NCBI GenBank assembly: GCA_036927565.1
Contig: JAYESD010000004.1
Coordinates: 70,616,933-70,680,932, forward strand
Direction: 5' to 3'
DNA from: Tuctoria greenei
Taxonomy: Eukaryota; Streptophyta; Magnoliopsida; Poales; Poaceae
DNA length: 64,000 nucleotides
In this document: positions 1 through 12,226 of the stretch, piece after piece
Layout: each line of letters opens with the position of its first letter
Position numbering within the stretch: the first letter of the stretch is position 1
Translations under genes and position numbers: made by a program
The notes under the pieces: model-generated
What the model was told of the DNA's origin: nothing
The model's database searches: none
What the model saw: the letters and a program-made list of their open reading frames with translations, nothing else

Positions 1-2
1 AA

Positions 3-1460
3 GCGTCAACCGGAGCTCCGGCTCCTGATGGAACTTTTGTCCGGAGGTTGTCAAAACCCACAGCTCAGCCTGCCGAACTGAGCGGAGGGGGCGAGATCAG
101 CATCCCAAAGCTGACGGTCCCAATGGCCCTGTTACCATGGCAGCCTTCAAAAGTCGTAGGTGCTGCCGGAAGCTCCGAGCAACCCAGCACGCAAGACTCA
201 AATGCTCAAGTTAGCTCCAATGCATGGATCTCGGAGATTCGGAGCTACTTGAAAGACAACATCCTTCCTGACGATGATGTATCCGCTGACCGGATAGTCA
301 GATTGGCTAAAAGATACACGTTGGTAGAAGGGGATCTCTACCGGCGCGGTGCCAACAACGTCCTAATGTGGTGCATCACAAGGGAAGAAGGTTGCGATCT
401 CCTCGCAGAAATCCATGGAGACGAGTGCGGGAACCACGCGTCTTCCCGCACGCTGGTCGGTAAAGCCTTCCGGCATGGCTTCTACTAGCCTACAGCACTC
501 CAGGATGCAACTGAGCTGGTGAAGAAATGCAAAGCATGCCAATTTCATGCAAAGCAAATTCACACACCGGCTCAGCCTCTACAAATGATACCTCCTACAT
601 GGCCATTCGTCGTGTGGGGGATGGACATCTTGGGACATTTCCCAAGAGCCGTCGGAGGTTACAAGTTCCTGTATGTCGCCATTGACAAGTTCACCAAGTG
701 GCCGGAAGCAACTCTAGTTGTGACAATAAACAAGCAATCTGCTATCAATTTTTTGCACTCCATCGTATGCAGATTTGGAGTCCCGAACAAAATCATTACT
801 GATAACGGGACCCAATTCACAAGCTCTGCATTTCAAGGGTATTGCGAAGACCTCGGCATTCAAGTTTGCTATGCCTCCGTAGCTCACCCGGCAAGCAATG
901 GCCAGGCCGAGAGAGCAAACGCTGAAATCCTGAAAGGACTCAAAACGCGCACCTATGAGCGCTTGAAAAAACATGGAGCCAACTGGATTGAAGAGCTTCC
1001 GCCCACTCTATGGGCCAACAAGACATCTCCAAACCGGTCAACTGGAGAGACACCCTTCTTCCTGGTGTATGGAGCTGAAGCAATCCTTCCTCCGGAAATC
1101 ACCTTGGGGTCACTCGGGGTCCGGACCTTCGACGAAGCCACGCAGGACCAGCTCCGGCGTGAAGACCTAGACCTCCTCGAGGAGGGAAGGTGCCAAGCAG
1201 CTGTTCAGAATGCCCGATACCGCCAAGCCCTTCGGCGCTATCATCAGCGGCATGTACACAACCGACAGCTCGAGGAAGGCGATCTGGTGCTACGAAGAAT
1301 ACAATCCAGAGAAGGGTTAAACAAACTCTCCCCCAACTAGGAAGGACCCTTCCGAGTGATTAAAGTATCTCGTCCCAGAAGCATTCGCTTGGCAACCGAG
1401 GATGGGACACCTCTCTCGAATCCTTGGAACATTGAGCACCTCCGTAAGTTCTACACCTAA
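3..1460 (+). pseudogene. Tat-type pol 3' end: integrase (partial, two amber stops)
   Basis: One reading frame is open from the window edge to a natural TAA at 1458-1460, apart from two amber codons at 486-488 and 1338-1340. It covers the linker after RNase H, the HHCC zinc region (about 400-550) and the DDE core. The core shows all three acidic residues: GMD near 620, TDNG near 800 and the E of QAERAN near 910. The C-terminal part ends with an EHLRKFYT-like tail. Integrase inserts the cDNA into the host genome. Both stops replace a tryptophan codon expected by the family (TGG to TAG), so this copy cannot make full integrase. The true start lies upstream of the window; the TTG at 48 is not a real start. 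Confidence 0.85.
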
Positions 1461-2743
1461 TATCACGGAGGTGAGTCTGTAGTAACTTGAGGTGTATGTT
1501 ATAGAGTCATTGTACAGAGTCGGGTAGTTCCTTCGGGAGAACAACCGGACCTTTCCTGGAAGGTCTGCAAAGTTCATGCAATGCTTGTCACAGTCACAGG
1601 ACTAAAAGTGTGGCTAGCTACCCTGGGTCAAACGAGAAATGAAACACGCTTAGCCTGGTTCCGTACCCTAAGAGTGTACTTGTTTCCCTTGTACCCAGGA
1701 CCTATAATGAAAGACATCTTCATGTGAAACAGACTCCACGTGCATTTACTTTGTACAAGCTCAACATTTTTTATTTTTCTCTTTCTTGTCTATAACTAGG
1801 ACATGCAATTCTTAAGAAATTTTAGTTCGACCGGTCCATACACGATTCGAGTTGTATTGTCGATTCTTTGGATTCAAATATTGTTCATGGCCCACTCGCC
1901 TGAATGCCACCAAGCCAATCTAGAGACGGAGTGTGCTATCGACCTAGCCTGGTCAAGCACCCTAAGTACGCCACTCTACCTACACTCCGGCAGGCCGAAG
2001 TAAGGCGGGTCCAAGTACTATTGGATCCGGAAGAAAGAAGGCAATGCGTTTGGTCGCATTCTGAACCATATTTGACCTAAAATTTTGTTGAGAATCGTAA
2101 GCCACGACGAAGTTATAGGCAAGGAGAGAATTTTACTATTTTTCTTGGCTTCAGTGTGCAGGAAAAATAAAGAATCCACGTTGATGGAGAAAAGCTGGAG
2201 CTGACCAAGCTCCGACTCCCCCTAGGTGGCTTATAATCGATGTTGAACATTAAAAATGAGCATCACCAGAGCAACCAAGCTCCGGTAAAGCTAGGGGGGC
2301 CAGCCATCGACGCAAAATAATAGATGGTGAGAAGATTCCACAAACGGGGTCTGCTGCCGACAAACTACGCGTTGGCAAAGGTCACTGCCGGAGCTGCTAA
2401 GCTCCGACACCCTAGAGGTCTAACTATCGATGCTCTACGCGTTGATAAGAACTACTGCCGGAGCTACTAAGCTCCGACAACCTCAGGGGGCCTTCACTAT
2501 CGAAGACTTCGGACCTACATTCTACAAGTTCGAAGCAAACGAGTCTTCAACAAAACACAATATCCTCTTGGTACATGTTCACAACCAAATTGTGTACATC
2601 TACCAGGGGGCCAAGTGAAGACAAAAGTGTTGAAGACAAAAAATGAAATTCGCAAAAATTTGGATTTCATTCATTTGGAGACAAGGGATTACAAAATTGG
2701 GGAGGAAAAAGAGAGAATACAAGTGGGAGCTACAGAAATGGTC
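1461..2743. other. Spacer between Tat pol and antisense ORF, no gene
   Basis: About 1.28 kb without a credible ORF. The part from about 2190 to 2480 has degenerate repeats built on inverted GGAGCT/AGCTCC arms. Long, repeat-bearing, fast-evolving 3' untranslated regions are known in Tat-lineage elements. Nothing else is recognised here. Confidence 0.6.
2190..2480 (+). repeat. Degenerate direct repeats with hairpin cores
   Basis: Short inverted repeats recur: GGAGCT/AGCTCC at 2197-2213 (5-nt loop), CGGAGCT/AGCTCCG at 2389-2406 (4-nt loop) and again at 2459-2476. A decayed copy lies near 2270. The last two are 70 bp apart and share flanks (CTACGCGTTG before, CCGACA after), so they are repeat units and not chance palindromes. 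Confidence 0.6.
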
Positions 2744-5700
2744 CTAGACCCTATGGAAGAACTGGGCGACCTTCTGAGCAACCTCCGACACGTTGGCTCG
2801 GGTGGCTTCACCTTCTCCTTCGACGGGACCTTCAAGCATCGGGTCCAGAGGGAATTGGGGATCCCGGCTGGTGTAGCATGTCAGCACATATTCTGCGACG
2901 TTCTTCGCCAAGGACTGCCCCTCAACCTCCAACTGGTCCACGATGATGTCGCCCACCTTGGAGAGTTTGCTACTAGCCGAGCTCAACGCCTGCAATGCCA
3001 GGTCTGGCTCCGGCTCCGGATCATCCGGACACACGAAACTGAAGCCCATCGGTGTCAGTGTGTCGTTGGCTTTGCTCAGGAACTCCCAAACCTGTAGGGA
3101 GTCCGCAGACCTTAAGCCCTTCAATTCTTCCAAGGATCTTTTGGCCGCCATCAGTTTAGAATTCACGCGAGCGAGGCGCTCAACCTCTTTGGCATTTTGC
3201 TGAATCTTTTCAGCAACCTGCTTCTCGAGTTTTCTGAGCTCCTCCTCCCGGAGGTAGATCTTGTTCCAGCGGTCAACCAGGTCCTTCTCTCTGCACCTCA
3301 CTTTCTTCTCCCTAGCAGCGATGGCACACTCTTGCTCGTAGAGTTCCTGCCCCCGCACCCTGGCCTTTTCCTCCTCCTCAGCGCAACGCTCTTCCAATTT
3401 CTTGGCACGCTCCTCGAGGCCCTTGTCAGCCAGAGCCACCTTTTCGGTGAGCTCCTCCTCCCTCTTCAAGACGTCATCCCGCAGCTCAAGGAGTTTCTGC
3501 TCTTCATCTTCGAGCCTCTTCTCCCTCTCTTCAAGTGCCTCCCGACGCTTGATGAGAGTAGTGTTAATGGCCTCAAGCCTTTCTTGGCGTTCATCGGCCG
3601 CACTATTAGCTGCTTTGGTCTGCTCATAAATGGCCCAGGATTGAGCGTCGAGGGCGCGAGTCAAGCTCTCCCTGTCATCCAACAATTTTCCCCAGTATTC
3701 CAGGCGGACCTTCTCCTGCTTGATCCATTCTTTGTCATCTGCCAGCCTCGACTGCGCCAGCTTGGTCTCGAAGTAGAGCCGATTACGCCACCTCCTAAGG
3801 GTTTGGCGCTCCTCTTCAAGAGCCTTACTGTCGTGGAAGAATGCCAGCTGAACTTGACGCAGGCTGGAGCAGGCGTTGTCAATAGACAATGACAACAGGA
3901 TAGGGTTCAGACCTGCTGGGGTCTCCTCTGCTGGTTCCAACGGGTTCTCGCTTACAAAAATTGGGTCCCACTCCACAAGAGTGGTCCCCTGTGCCTCCAC
4001 GGCACTAGGGCCGTCCTCTGGGATGGCCTCAGTCGCCATCAAGGAAGGTCCCGCTGATGAGATTCTGACCTCCGAAAGTGGTTCCAAAGGACCAGCCGCC
4101 AGATCTTCGTTTGCCCCCTCGGGCAGGGGGCCAGCGGCTTCATCAGGGCACTCCGGCCCAGCAGCGGGTACCTCCAGCGTCGTCACTCCCGGAGCAGGGG
4201 CTGGTTCTAGCTCCGGCCTGGGCACCTCCTCTACTGGGGGCTCGAGCGCTGATGCCTCCGCAATGACCGGCTCGGGCGCCGGAAGATCTTCAACAACAGC
4301 CGGCCCTGTGGCGGATCTCCAATAACGGCCGACTCTGCGACCGGCCCAACCGCTGGGACTTCCTCAACATCCGGCGCGCACGCCAGGACTTCAATTACCT
4401 CCGGCTCAACCGCCGGGGCTTCGACAATTTCCGACTCTGGGGCCGGAATTACTGCTTCCTCCGGTTCGGCCAGAGCTTCCATCATCTCTGCACCAGGACC
4501 TGGAGCTTCAACCTCCAGGACAGGTGCCGCTGGCGCATCTTCTCTCCCGCGGTCCGGCGCTACCACGGGAGTCTCTGGGGATGAGTCGAGGTCCATGACC
4601 ACGACAGCTGGCGCCGGAGCTGTCGCAGCTTCAGCCACCACTTGGGGCGGCACCGGGACAGGAGCAGAAGCTTTCGCCCTCACAGCTTTAGCTACTGTGG
4701 CTGAGGGTGGAGCCTCACTCCTCTTCTTCGGAACGCTGCAGATGATGGATGAAGAAACTTAAAAAATAGTTTATACAACAAAAAAACTGTCTGAGGTAAA
4801 GATTAAAAATTACCTCAGGAGGCTTCCGCACCAGCTTGCGCGGAACCTCTTTCCCGGGGGTTCTGGGCTGACCATAGCCGCCGCCGGCGTGGAAGCTCCG
4901 GAAGTCCCCCCGGAACTCATCGCAGCCACGGGCATTTCCTTAGTCGAGGCCCCCCTCGACCGGGAAGGACCTCCAGAACTAGAGGCCTCAACCGACCCTG
5001 GTGCTGGAGTCGCATGCCCGGAGCTAGCACCCCGGAAGGACGCCGCTGCGGGTACAGTCACTGCAGTTGTAGAAAACCTCCCCCTCCAGGGAGAAGGAGC
5101 TGATGCAGAGGTTGCAGGCCTAACGGACCTCCCGTCGGCATGCTGCAATTTCCTCTTCCGGCTCAAGGGTTCGTCTGCCGGCTCCTTGCCCTTGCTGACG
5201 ACTTCGATCCTTGGCTTCGGGGCAGGGTCGGAGCCACCTTCGGAAGCCCCAGGGATCACCACCCTGGAGGTCAATCTTCTCTCAACGACAGCAAGGTCGT
5301 CAAGCACATGCATCTTTCGCCGGAGCTCCCTACTGAACTCTACTTCCACGTTCAGAGGGAGAAAAGCTGATGGTGGAGTCAAGTCGTCACCTGCGACGTC
5401 GATGCCGTGCTGGAACTTCTTGAGATGAAACTCCAAGGTTGTCCCCGCCATGTTGGAGTTCAGCCCGGTCTCGACCCGGTCGTCGTCCATCACACTATTG
5501 AGGGCCCAAGCGAGTTTTTCTCTCCTCTTCAGCGGTGCCCACCTATTGACCATGAAGTTGCAAAACACCGCCTGAGGAGTCAATCCTCCCTCCACGCACT
5601 GGCGGATCCTGGTCAGAGCAGGGTTGAAGGCATCCGACAGCACCGGAGCTTCACTCCAGACTGTAGTGTCGATGTTGGGGAGGCCTTCGGGTAGCTCCAG

Positions 5701-6203
5701 CTTCTCGTGCTCCTCCACCCGGATGACTATCCAATCCTTCTTCCATTCATCCCACTTCCTAGAGGGAAACGACCGGAGGTACTTGAGTGGGCACTTCTTG
5801 CGCTTCACGAAGTAGTTGAAGCCAAGGTACTCATTGCTCCTACCAGTGGTATGGACGGTGAAGAAGGTCCGAAAGAGTTCAATGCAGGGGGGATGCCCAC
5901 CCACATCTCACAGAAGTGGACAAAGACGGACAAAAGAAGAATGGAGTGGGGGCCAAGGTGGTACAGCTGCAGACCATAGAAGTCTAGCAGCATCAAGAAA
6001 AAGGAGGAAAAAGGTGGGATCAACCCCACCATGGCGTACAAAGAGAAGTACACCATTTCGCCGGCGTGCTCCTTCTCGAACGGGAGCTCTCCCCCGGTGC
6101 GGACCAGGCGGTTGAAGAAGTCCGGGGACCATCCCATGAGGGCCCGGACCTTCTTCAGGTCACTGTCGGTCTTCAAACGGCTCTCGCGGAGACCCAACTC
6201 CAT
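2744..6203 (-). pseudogene. Antisense extra ORF of Tat element (Transposase_28-like), frameshifted
   Basis: Runs opposite to pol from an ATG at 6203 to a stop at 2744, about 1.1 kb of codons. The N-terminal part (6203 to about 5300) resembles the plant 'putative gypsy type transposon' family (Transposase_28), with a CEMWVG motif near 5900 followed by an ELFR stretch. A low-complexity Ala/Pro/Ser/Glu segment follows (about 5200-3900). A long Glu/Lys/Arg/Leu coiled coil covers about 3870-3110, and the C-terminus is acidic. A 78-bp GT-AG intron (4813-4736) joins two parts in phase. Two frame changes break it: one at the six-C run (plus 5887-5892) and one near 4305-4325. The molecular role is unknown; such ORFs are known passengers of Tat-lineage elements. 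It is not a transposase by any motif I can see. Confidence 0.75.
4736..4813 (-). other. Spliceosomal intron in antisense ORF
   Basis: On the minus strand the donor is AG|GTAATTTT (exon end 4814) and the acceptor is CATCATCTGCAG (intron end 4736). The intervening 78 bp is AT-rich and contains stops, unlike the GC-rich exons. Removing it leaves the codon phase continuous (two codon bases before, one after), which supports a real intron. Confidence 0.75.
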
Positions 6204-6712
6204 CGCGACACAGCAAGGCAAGAGAGGAAAAGCGAGCACAAGTTGGGAGTTTGAGCGCAAGATCAGATGAGAGGCGTAAAGAACCCCAGACGGTGCACAC
6301 TTTCCTTCTTAAGTAAGCCCTCGCAATGCTTGGATGGAAACCGCAAGGAAGTCGAAGGTACTACTAAAAAATTCCACCCAGCCAATGACAAGAGGGCCCG
6401 GGACCACCCGGACGATCAAGTCAAGGTTCTTACCCAGGCGAACGGTTGTCATCATGAGGCGGGAAGCCTGAAGGCGGCGGCCTAACAAGGCACGCGGAAT
6501 CGATACGATTTTCATATCGGGAACCGGCGACCTTCAATTGCGTGAGATCCGCACGACAAAGATCTCATTTGCCGCAACGGGATATGCCACGCGGCGAGGA
6601 TTTAACTCCAAACCATCGCCAATGGCACATCCGAAGACCTTTGAAGACTCAGTTCAAAAGTCGAAGGATGGACCCACCTCCGGCGGAATGACTTCACCCA
6701 AGGAGTCTTCCC
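6204..6712. other. Spacer between antisense ORF start and polypurine tract
   Basis: About 0.5 kb upstream of the antisense ORF start and before the 3' LTR. It should carry the antisense transcript's promoter and leader, but I see no clear TATA box. The short ORFs here have no recognisable content. Confidence 0.45.
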
Positions 6713-6735
6713 CAGAGGTGGGCCCAGGGGGCCAC
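6713..6735 (+). promoter_or_regulatory. Polypurine tract of Tat element
   Basis: A purine-rich GAGGTGGGCCCAGGGGGCCA run lies directly before the TGTCGG start of the LTR, the expected priming site for plus-strand cDNA synthesis. It is interrupted by pyrimidines, as is common for this lineage. Confidence 0.6.
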
Positions 6736-6849
6736 TGTCGGTACCCTGGGTACCGTATACCCCTTGGGATTACAAAGATCTCAAGGGAATATCATCTACT
6801 CGATCTGAAGAACTTCGGAGGCCCACATATCAGACATAACCGGACCCGC
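6736..6849 (+). repeat. 3' LTR of Tat element, first 114 bp only
   Basis: Starts TGTCGGTACCCTGGGTACC after the polypurine tract. It is cut at 6849 by the LTR end of the CRM-like copy A, so no promoter part of this LTR is left. Confidence 0.7.
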
Positions 6850-7713
6850 TGATGAGTAGGTTTAGGCCCGATCTTCCGAAAGGTATGTCGATTGGGGTGG
6901 AGAACTCGACGTTGATGATCCGCGGCACTCGAGCGGTTCGAGTACCCCTGCAATCACTACACCACGGCTCCGTTGGTTATCAACCGTGCTGCACACGCTT
7001 GACCTTGCCAAGAAGGCTAATCCCTGCAAGTGCAATCGAGAACACGAGCAAGAACGTAGAAGACACGATCGGAAATCGCGAAATTGGGGTCTCACAAACC
7101 GTAGAACGGTGATTTTATTGATCTAAGAAAAACCCACCAAATATGACCGGCGGCTGCAGTATTTATAGGCTAGGGTTCGACCAAAACACGATTAGACGCG
7201 TCCCTAATGGACTCTTACGGGATACAAGGCCCAAAGGCCCGATTCGGTGGCACAGCACCGGACAGAAATCTGGACTCGACTTGTTTCGACGATTCCCAAT
7301 GACTCCGGAGGAATTTTGAGGTGGGACCAGGACCATTGGAAAGTTTATCTTCTCCTCTTTCCGTGCATATGTAGAACGTTGAAAACGGAGTCCGTATGCC
7401 TCCTGGGCGTCTGTTTTAAGGTGGACTGCTCCTGGACTCCGAGTTGAACTCGAGTCCGAGTTGTAAACTGTTTCCATCTACTTGTGGACGTCCCAGGTGG
7501 TTCTCCACGCTCTGAAGGCCTCCTTCCTTCACTTGTTGATCTTCTCCATTATTCCTAATAACAATTAAATCATCACATAGCAATCTATTCTCAAACTCAC
7601 ATGCAAAAGAAGTTAAGAACGAATTCACCTGCTGATTTAATAACCGTGCCCGTGCTCTTGTGATTGGTCCTTGCAGTTCAATGCGCGTCTCCGCTGTTGT
7701 GATGTCCTCATCA
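6850..7713 (-). repeat. 3' LTR of CRM-like copy A (864 bp)
   Basis: On the plus strand it begins TGATGAG and ends CTCATCA, a perfect 7-bp terminal inverted repeat, and matches both LTRs of copy B end to end. A TATAAATA box lies at 7160-7167 on the minus strand. The LTR also encodes the last ~99 codons of pol. Confidence 0.9.
7160..7167 (-). promoter_or_regulatory. TATA box in CRM-like LTR (copy A)
   Basis: TATAAATA on the minus strand, conserved in all three LTRs of this family in the window and placed mid-LTR as expected for the U3/R promoter. Confidence 0.55.
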
Positions 7714-10700
7714 TCCTCCCCCTCTTGAATTGGAGTCGTCCTCGACTCAAGTTAATCTTCTTCTCCCAAGTACAGTCGCAAATCTGAAATGTTAAATGTA
7801 GGACTAGCCCCAAAATCGGGAGGCAATTTAAGCTTATATGCATTATCATTAATCTTTTCAACGATCTTAAAAGGACCAGCAGCTCGTGGCATAAGTTTAG
7901 ATTTTCTCAAGTCGGGAAATCGCTCTTTTCTCAAATGTAACCACACCAAATCGCCCGGTTCAAGTTTTACTTCTTTTCTACCTTTACTACCTGCAATCCT
8001 ATACTTCTCATTCATCATTTCAATATTTTTCTTTGTAGTTTCATGCATCTTAAGAATGAATTCAGATCGTTGTGTAGTATCCAAATTTATAGTTTCAGAA
8101 GGAGGCAAAGGTAGTAAATCAATAGGAGCACGGGGATTGAAACCATACACTACCTGGAATGGACTTACCTTCGTCGTGGAGTGAACGGATCTGTTGTAAG
8201 CAAATTCTATATGTGGTAAACACTCCTCCCACAACTTAAAATTTGTTTTCAAGACAGCCCGTAACATAGTGGATAAAGTACGATTAACTACCTCAGTCTG
8301 TCCATCCGTTTGTGGGTGACATGTAATTGAAAACAGCAACTTGGTTCCCAATTTATACCACAAAGTTCTCCAAAAATGACTTAAAAATTTTGCATCACGA
8401 TCAGAAACAATGGTATTTGGCACACCATGTAAACGAACAATTTCCATCATAAATAAATCAGCAATGTGTGAGACATTATCATTCTTATGACAAGGTATAA
8501 AGTGTGCCATTTTGGAAAAACGATCAACAACTACAAAAATACTATCCCTCCCCCTCTTAGTCCTAGGCAATCCCAAAACAAAGTCCATAGAAATATCCTC
8601 CCAAGGTACACTAGGAACAGGAAGAGGCATATAAAGACCATGTGGGTTAAGGCGAGACTTAGCTTTGTTGCAAGTAGTGCATCGTGACACGTAGCGCTCG
8701 ACATCACGCCTCATCTTTGGCCAAAAGAAGTGTGTGGACAGCACGTCTTCAGTTTTCTTCACTCCAAAATGTCCCATCAAACCTCCTCCATGTGCTTCCT
8801 GCAAAAGCAATAGACGAACGGAGCTAGCTGGAACGCATAGCTTGTTAGTACGATAGAGGAGACCCTCTCGCAGCACATATTTATTCCAAGTTCTTCCTTC
8901 TCTACAATTTTCAAAAGCATCTTTGAAGTCCAAATCAGTAGGATATAATGCTTTATTGTTTCCAAACCAAAGATTTTATGATCAAGTTGGGACAGCATGG
9001 TATAACGCCTAGATAATGCATCGGCAATGATATTTTCCTCCCCTTTCTTATGCTTAATGATGTATGGAAACGACTCTATGAACTCAATCCATTTAGCATG
9101 TCGTTTATTCAGATTGGTTTGACACTTAAGATACTTCAATGATTCATGATCGGAATGTATGACAAACTCCTTAGACCAAAGATAATGTTGCCAAGTTTGT
9201 AATACACGGACTAAGGCATAGAATTCCTTATCATAAGTGGAATAATTCAGAGAAGGACCATGAAGTTTTTCACTAAAGAAAGCAACGGGTTTACCTCCTT
9301 GTATGAGAACGCCTCCAATACCAATGCCGCTTGCATCGCATTCTAGCTCAAAGGTCTTGTCAAAATTAGGAAGTTGTAGTAATGGTGCTTGTGTAAGCTT
9401 CGATTTGAGAGCATCAAAAGCTTGTTGCTGCTGTTCGCCCCATCGAAATGGAACTCCCTTCTTCGTTAGCTCATGTAGAGGTGCTGCAATGGTGCTGAAA
9501 TCCCGCACAAAGCGCCGATAAAATCCTGCAAGACCAAGAAAACTACGAACCTGTGTGACGGTAGTTGGGGCTGGCCAGCTGGTGATTGCTTCAATTTTTG
9601 CCTCATCCATCTCAATTCCCTGCGAGGAAACGACATAGCCAAGAAACGAGACTCGATTGGTGCAAAAAACGCACTTTTTGAGGTTACCAAACAAACGTAC
9701 ATCTCTCAAAACAGTAAAAACAGCACGTAAATGATCAAGATGTTCATCATATGACTTGCTGTAAATGAGGATATCATCGAAGTAAACCACCACAAATTGT
9801 CCAATGAAAGCACGTAAAACCTCGTTCATTAATCGCATAAAGGTGCTGGGTGCATTAGTTAAACCAAAAGGCATGACTAACCACTCATAAACTCCAAACT
9901 TGGTTTTAAATGCAGTTTTCCATTCATCTCCTAGTGCCATTCTAATTTGGTGGTAACCACTACGCAAGTTAATTTTTGTGAATATGATAGCACCACTCAA
10001 TTCATCAAGCATGTCATCTAATCAAGGAATAGGATAACGATATCGAATGGTGATGTTATTAACCGCTCGACAATCAACACACATGCACCAACTACCATCT
10101 TTCTTAGGAACCTAAAGAACAGGAACAGAACAAAGGCTAAGGCTTTCACGAATGTACCCGCGGTCCAAAAGATCTTGGACTTGTCGCTGAATTTCCTTAG
10201 TTTCTTGTGGATTCGCTCTGTATGCTGCATGATTTGGCAAACTTGCTCCTGGAATCAAATCGATCTTGTGTTCAATGCCTCTCATCGGTGGTAAACCAGG
10301 GGGTATCTCGGAGGGAAACACATCCTCAAACTCCTGCAAAAGGTTAGCAACAGCAGGGGGCAATGCAATAGACAATTCATGAAGTGAAAACATGGCTTCT
10401 TTGCAAACTAAAGCATAGCACATCCCCTTAGAATCGAATAAATCAGCAAGTTCAGATTTAGTTGCGAGCAATGATGGTGATTTTAACTTAAGAACTTGCT
10501 GTTTTTCAGATTCTAATTTAGTTGCTTTGCCCCCACGAATTTTACTCTTCTCAAAATGCACAATTTCAGCAGGAGTCATGGGGAGCAAAGTGATTTTCTT
10601 TCCCTTATGCATGAGAGTATATTTATTGGTTCTACCATGATGAATAGCATCTGTATCAAATTCCCAAGGACGACCCAATAAAAGAGAACAAGCATCCATA

Positions 10701-12226
10701 GGAACAACATCAAAATCAGCAAAATCATGGTATGAACCAATTGAAAAATGGATTCTCGCTGTTTGTGTTACCCGAACCTTACCGCTGTTGTTGAACCATT
10801 GAATGTGGTACGGATGAGGGTGTGCTCTTGTTGTCAAACCGAGTTTCTTGACGACGTCTGTGTTTACCAAGTTATTGCAGCTACCTCCATCAATTATAGT
10901 GTGTACACGGCAGTCCTTGACGACGAGAAACATGTGGAAGAGGTTGTGTCGTTGTAGCTTGTTGTCGGTCTCCACTTTGGAGCTCAAGGCACGCTGCACA
11001 ATGATGCTCCTATAGTTCTCCGTCGCCGCTGTACCAAGTACCTCTTCTTCGGTGTGTTCGTCATTTGGATCTGTAAAGTCAGTAGCAAGAGAATATTCAT
11101 CTTCAACATCCGAAGTACTATCATACCCGCCATCATCGCGTGCTATGTATGCTCGTTTGCTCGGGCAATCTCTCATCATATGACCAAGTCCCTGGCAGCG
11201 GTGACACTTAATGTCGGAAGTACGACCCGTAGAAGGAGTGGACGACGAAGGCTTGAATGATTTCTCCTTGCTGCCTTCTGGCACGCGAGAAGGTGGAGCA
11301 GCAGGTATAGTTCGTTGGCCGCCATTGGGTGGTGTAGTCGCTGCACGGGGGGCCGAAGATGGTGCTGTTTTGGATGGTGTAGTTGCTGCACGCGGCGTGA
11401 AGTTGCTCCTCGTGCATTGTTGCTGTTGTTGTCGGCCCTGCAATTCTTTTTCTGCCAACATAGCAAGCTGAAACAATCTGTTAACAGTATCATATTCTTT
11501 GTAATCAACAATGTCCTGAATTTCACGCCTCAACCCCCCATAAAAACGAGCTATTTTATCATCCATGTCCTCTACTACCCCACAACGCAGCATACCCTTT
11601 TGTAACTCTTGATAATACTCCTCTACGAACATGTTACCTTGGTCTAAACGCTGCAATTTTTTGCAAAGGTCCCGCTGAAAAGATGGAGGAACAAATCAAA
11701 CACGCATAGCTTCCTTTAATCTATCCCATGTTGGAGGATCAGTTCTAGTTTTATCAAGTTCATTCCACCATATGATAGCAAAGTCCTTAAACTCACTAGT
11801 GGCTTGACGAACTCTATGTTGTTCAGGAACAAGATGGGAATTAAATTTTTGCTCTACTGTCATCTCCCAATCAAGATAAGCCTCAGCATCATAAGCACCA
11901 GAAAAAGAGGGTATAGTAAATTTCACTTTAGCAAAAGGATCATCAGGAGGGCGGTTATAATTGTTATGATTATTACCTCCCATACCTCGACGATAAAGTG
12001 GCAGTCTTGGCTGATTACTGTGATCTTCCAGTTCATCATAAGCATTGTCTTCTTGTCTTCCAGCGAGAGGCAACCGAGCCTCAAAAGTATTCATTCGAAG
12101 AGCAAGGTCATCCAATTGGCGAGTCAAGTTCGCCAATGACTCCTCCGTTGCTGCGTTGTATTTGGCGAACATATCACGTAACTCAACATGTTGAACACAT
12201 TCGTCATTATTTTCTTCTCCTGCCAT
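7416..12226 (-). pseudogene. CRM-like gag-pol, copy A
   Basis: Gag-protease-RT-RNase H-integrase polyprotein. It starts at the ATG at 12226 (same start as copy B) and ends at 7416 inside the LTR. It shows a CCHC knuckle (CHRCQGLGHMMRDC, near 11180), an IDGGSCNN protease motif, YFDD in RT (near 9790), ECDASG in RNase H, HHCC, and the D, D, E of integrase. Lesions against copy B: CGA to TGA at 11696-11698 and at 10022-10024, an amber at 10112-10114, a 1-bp deletion near 8955, and GAA to TAA at 7752-7754. The integrase part is otherwise cleaner than in copy B. It cannot be expressed whole. Confidence 0.88.

Larger units (their letters stand above)
1..6849 (+). mobile_element. Ty3/gypsy element, Tat lineage (3' half, truncated)
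   Basis: The 3' half of a Ty3/gypsy LTR retrotransposon of the Tat (RIRE2/Grande/Retand-like) type. It reads integrase end, long spacer, an ORF on the opposite strand, polypurine tract and start of the 3' LTR. The order pol, then antisense ORF, then LTR is the known hallmark of this lineage in grasses. The 5' half lies outside the window. The right end is cut at 6849, where a CRM-like element in the opposite orientation begins with its LTR end, so only 114 bp of the 3' LTR remain. The rest of that LTR does not appear on the far side of the CRM-like element, so a deletion or rearrangement followed insertion. Confidence 0.85.

Noticed and set aside
3197..3892. Plus-strand Leu-rich ORF opposite the Tat antisense ORF
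   Set aside because: It is the shadow of the coiled-coil codons on the other strand.
10018..10230. Small minus-strand ORFs inside RT of CRM-like copy A
   Set aside because: Alternative frames of gag-pol, without their own motifs.
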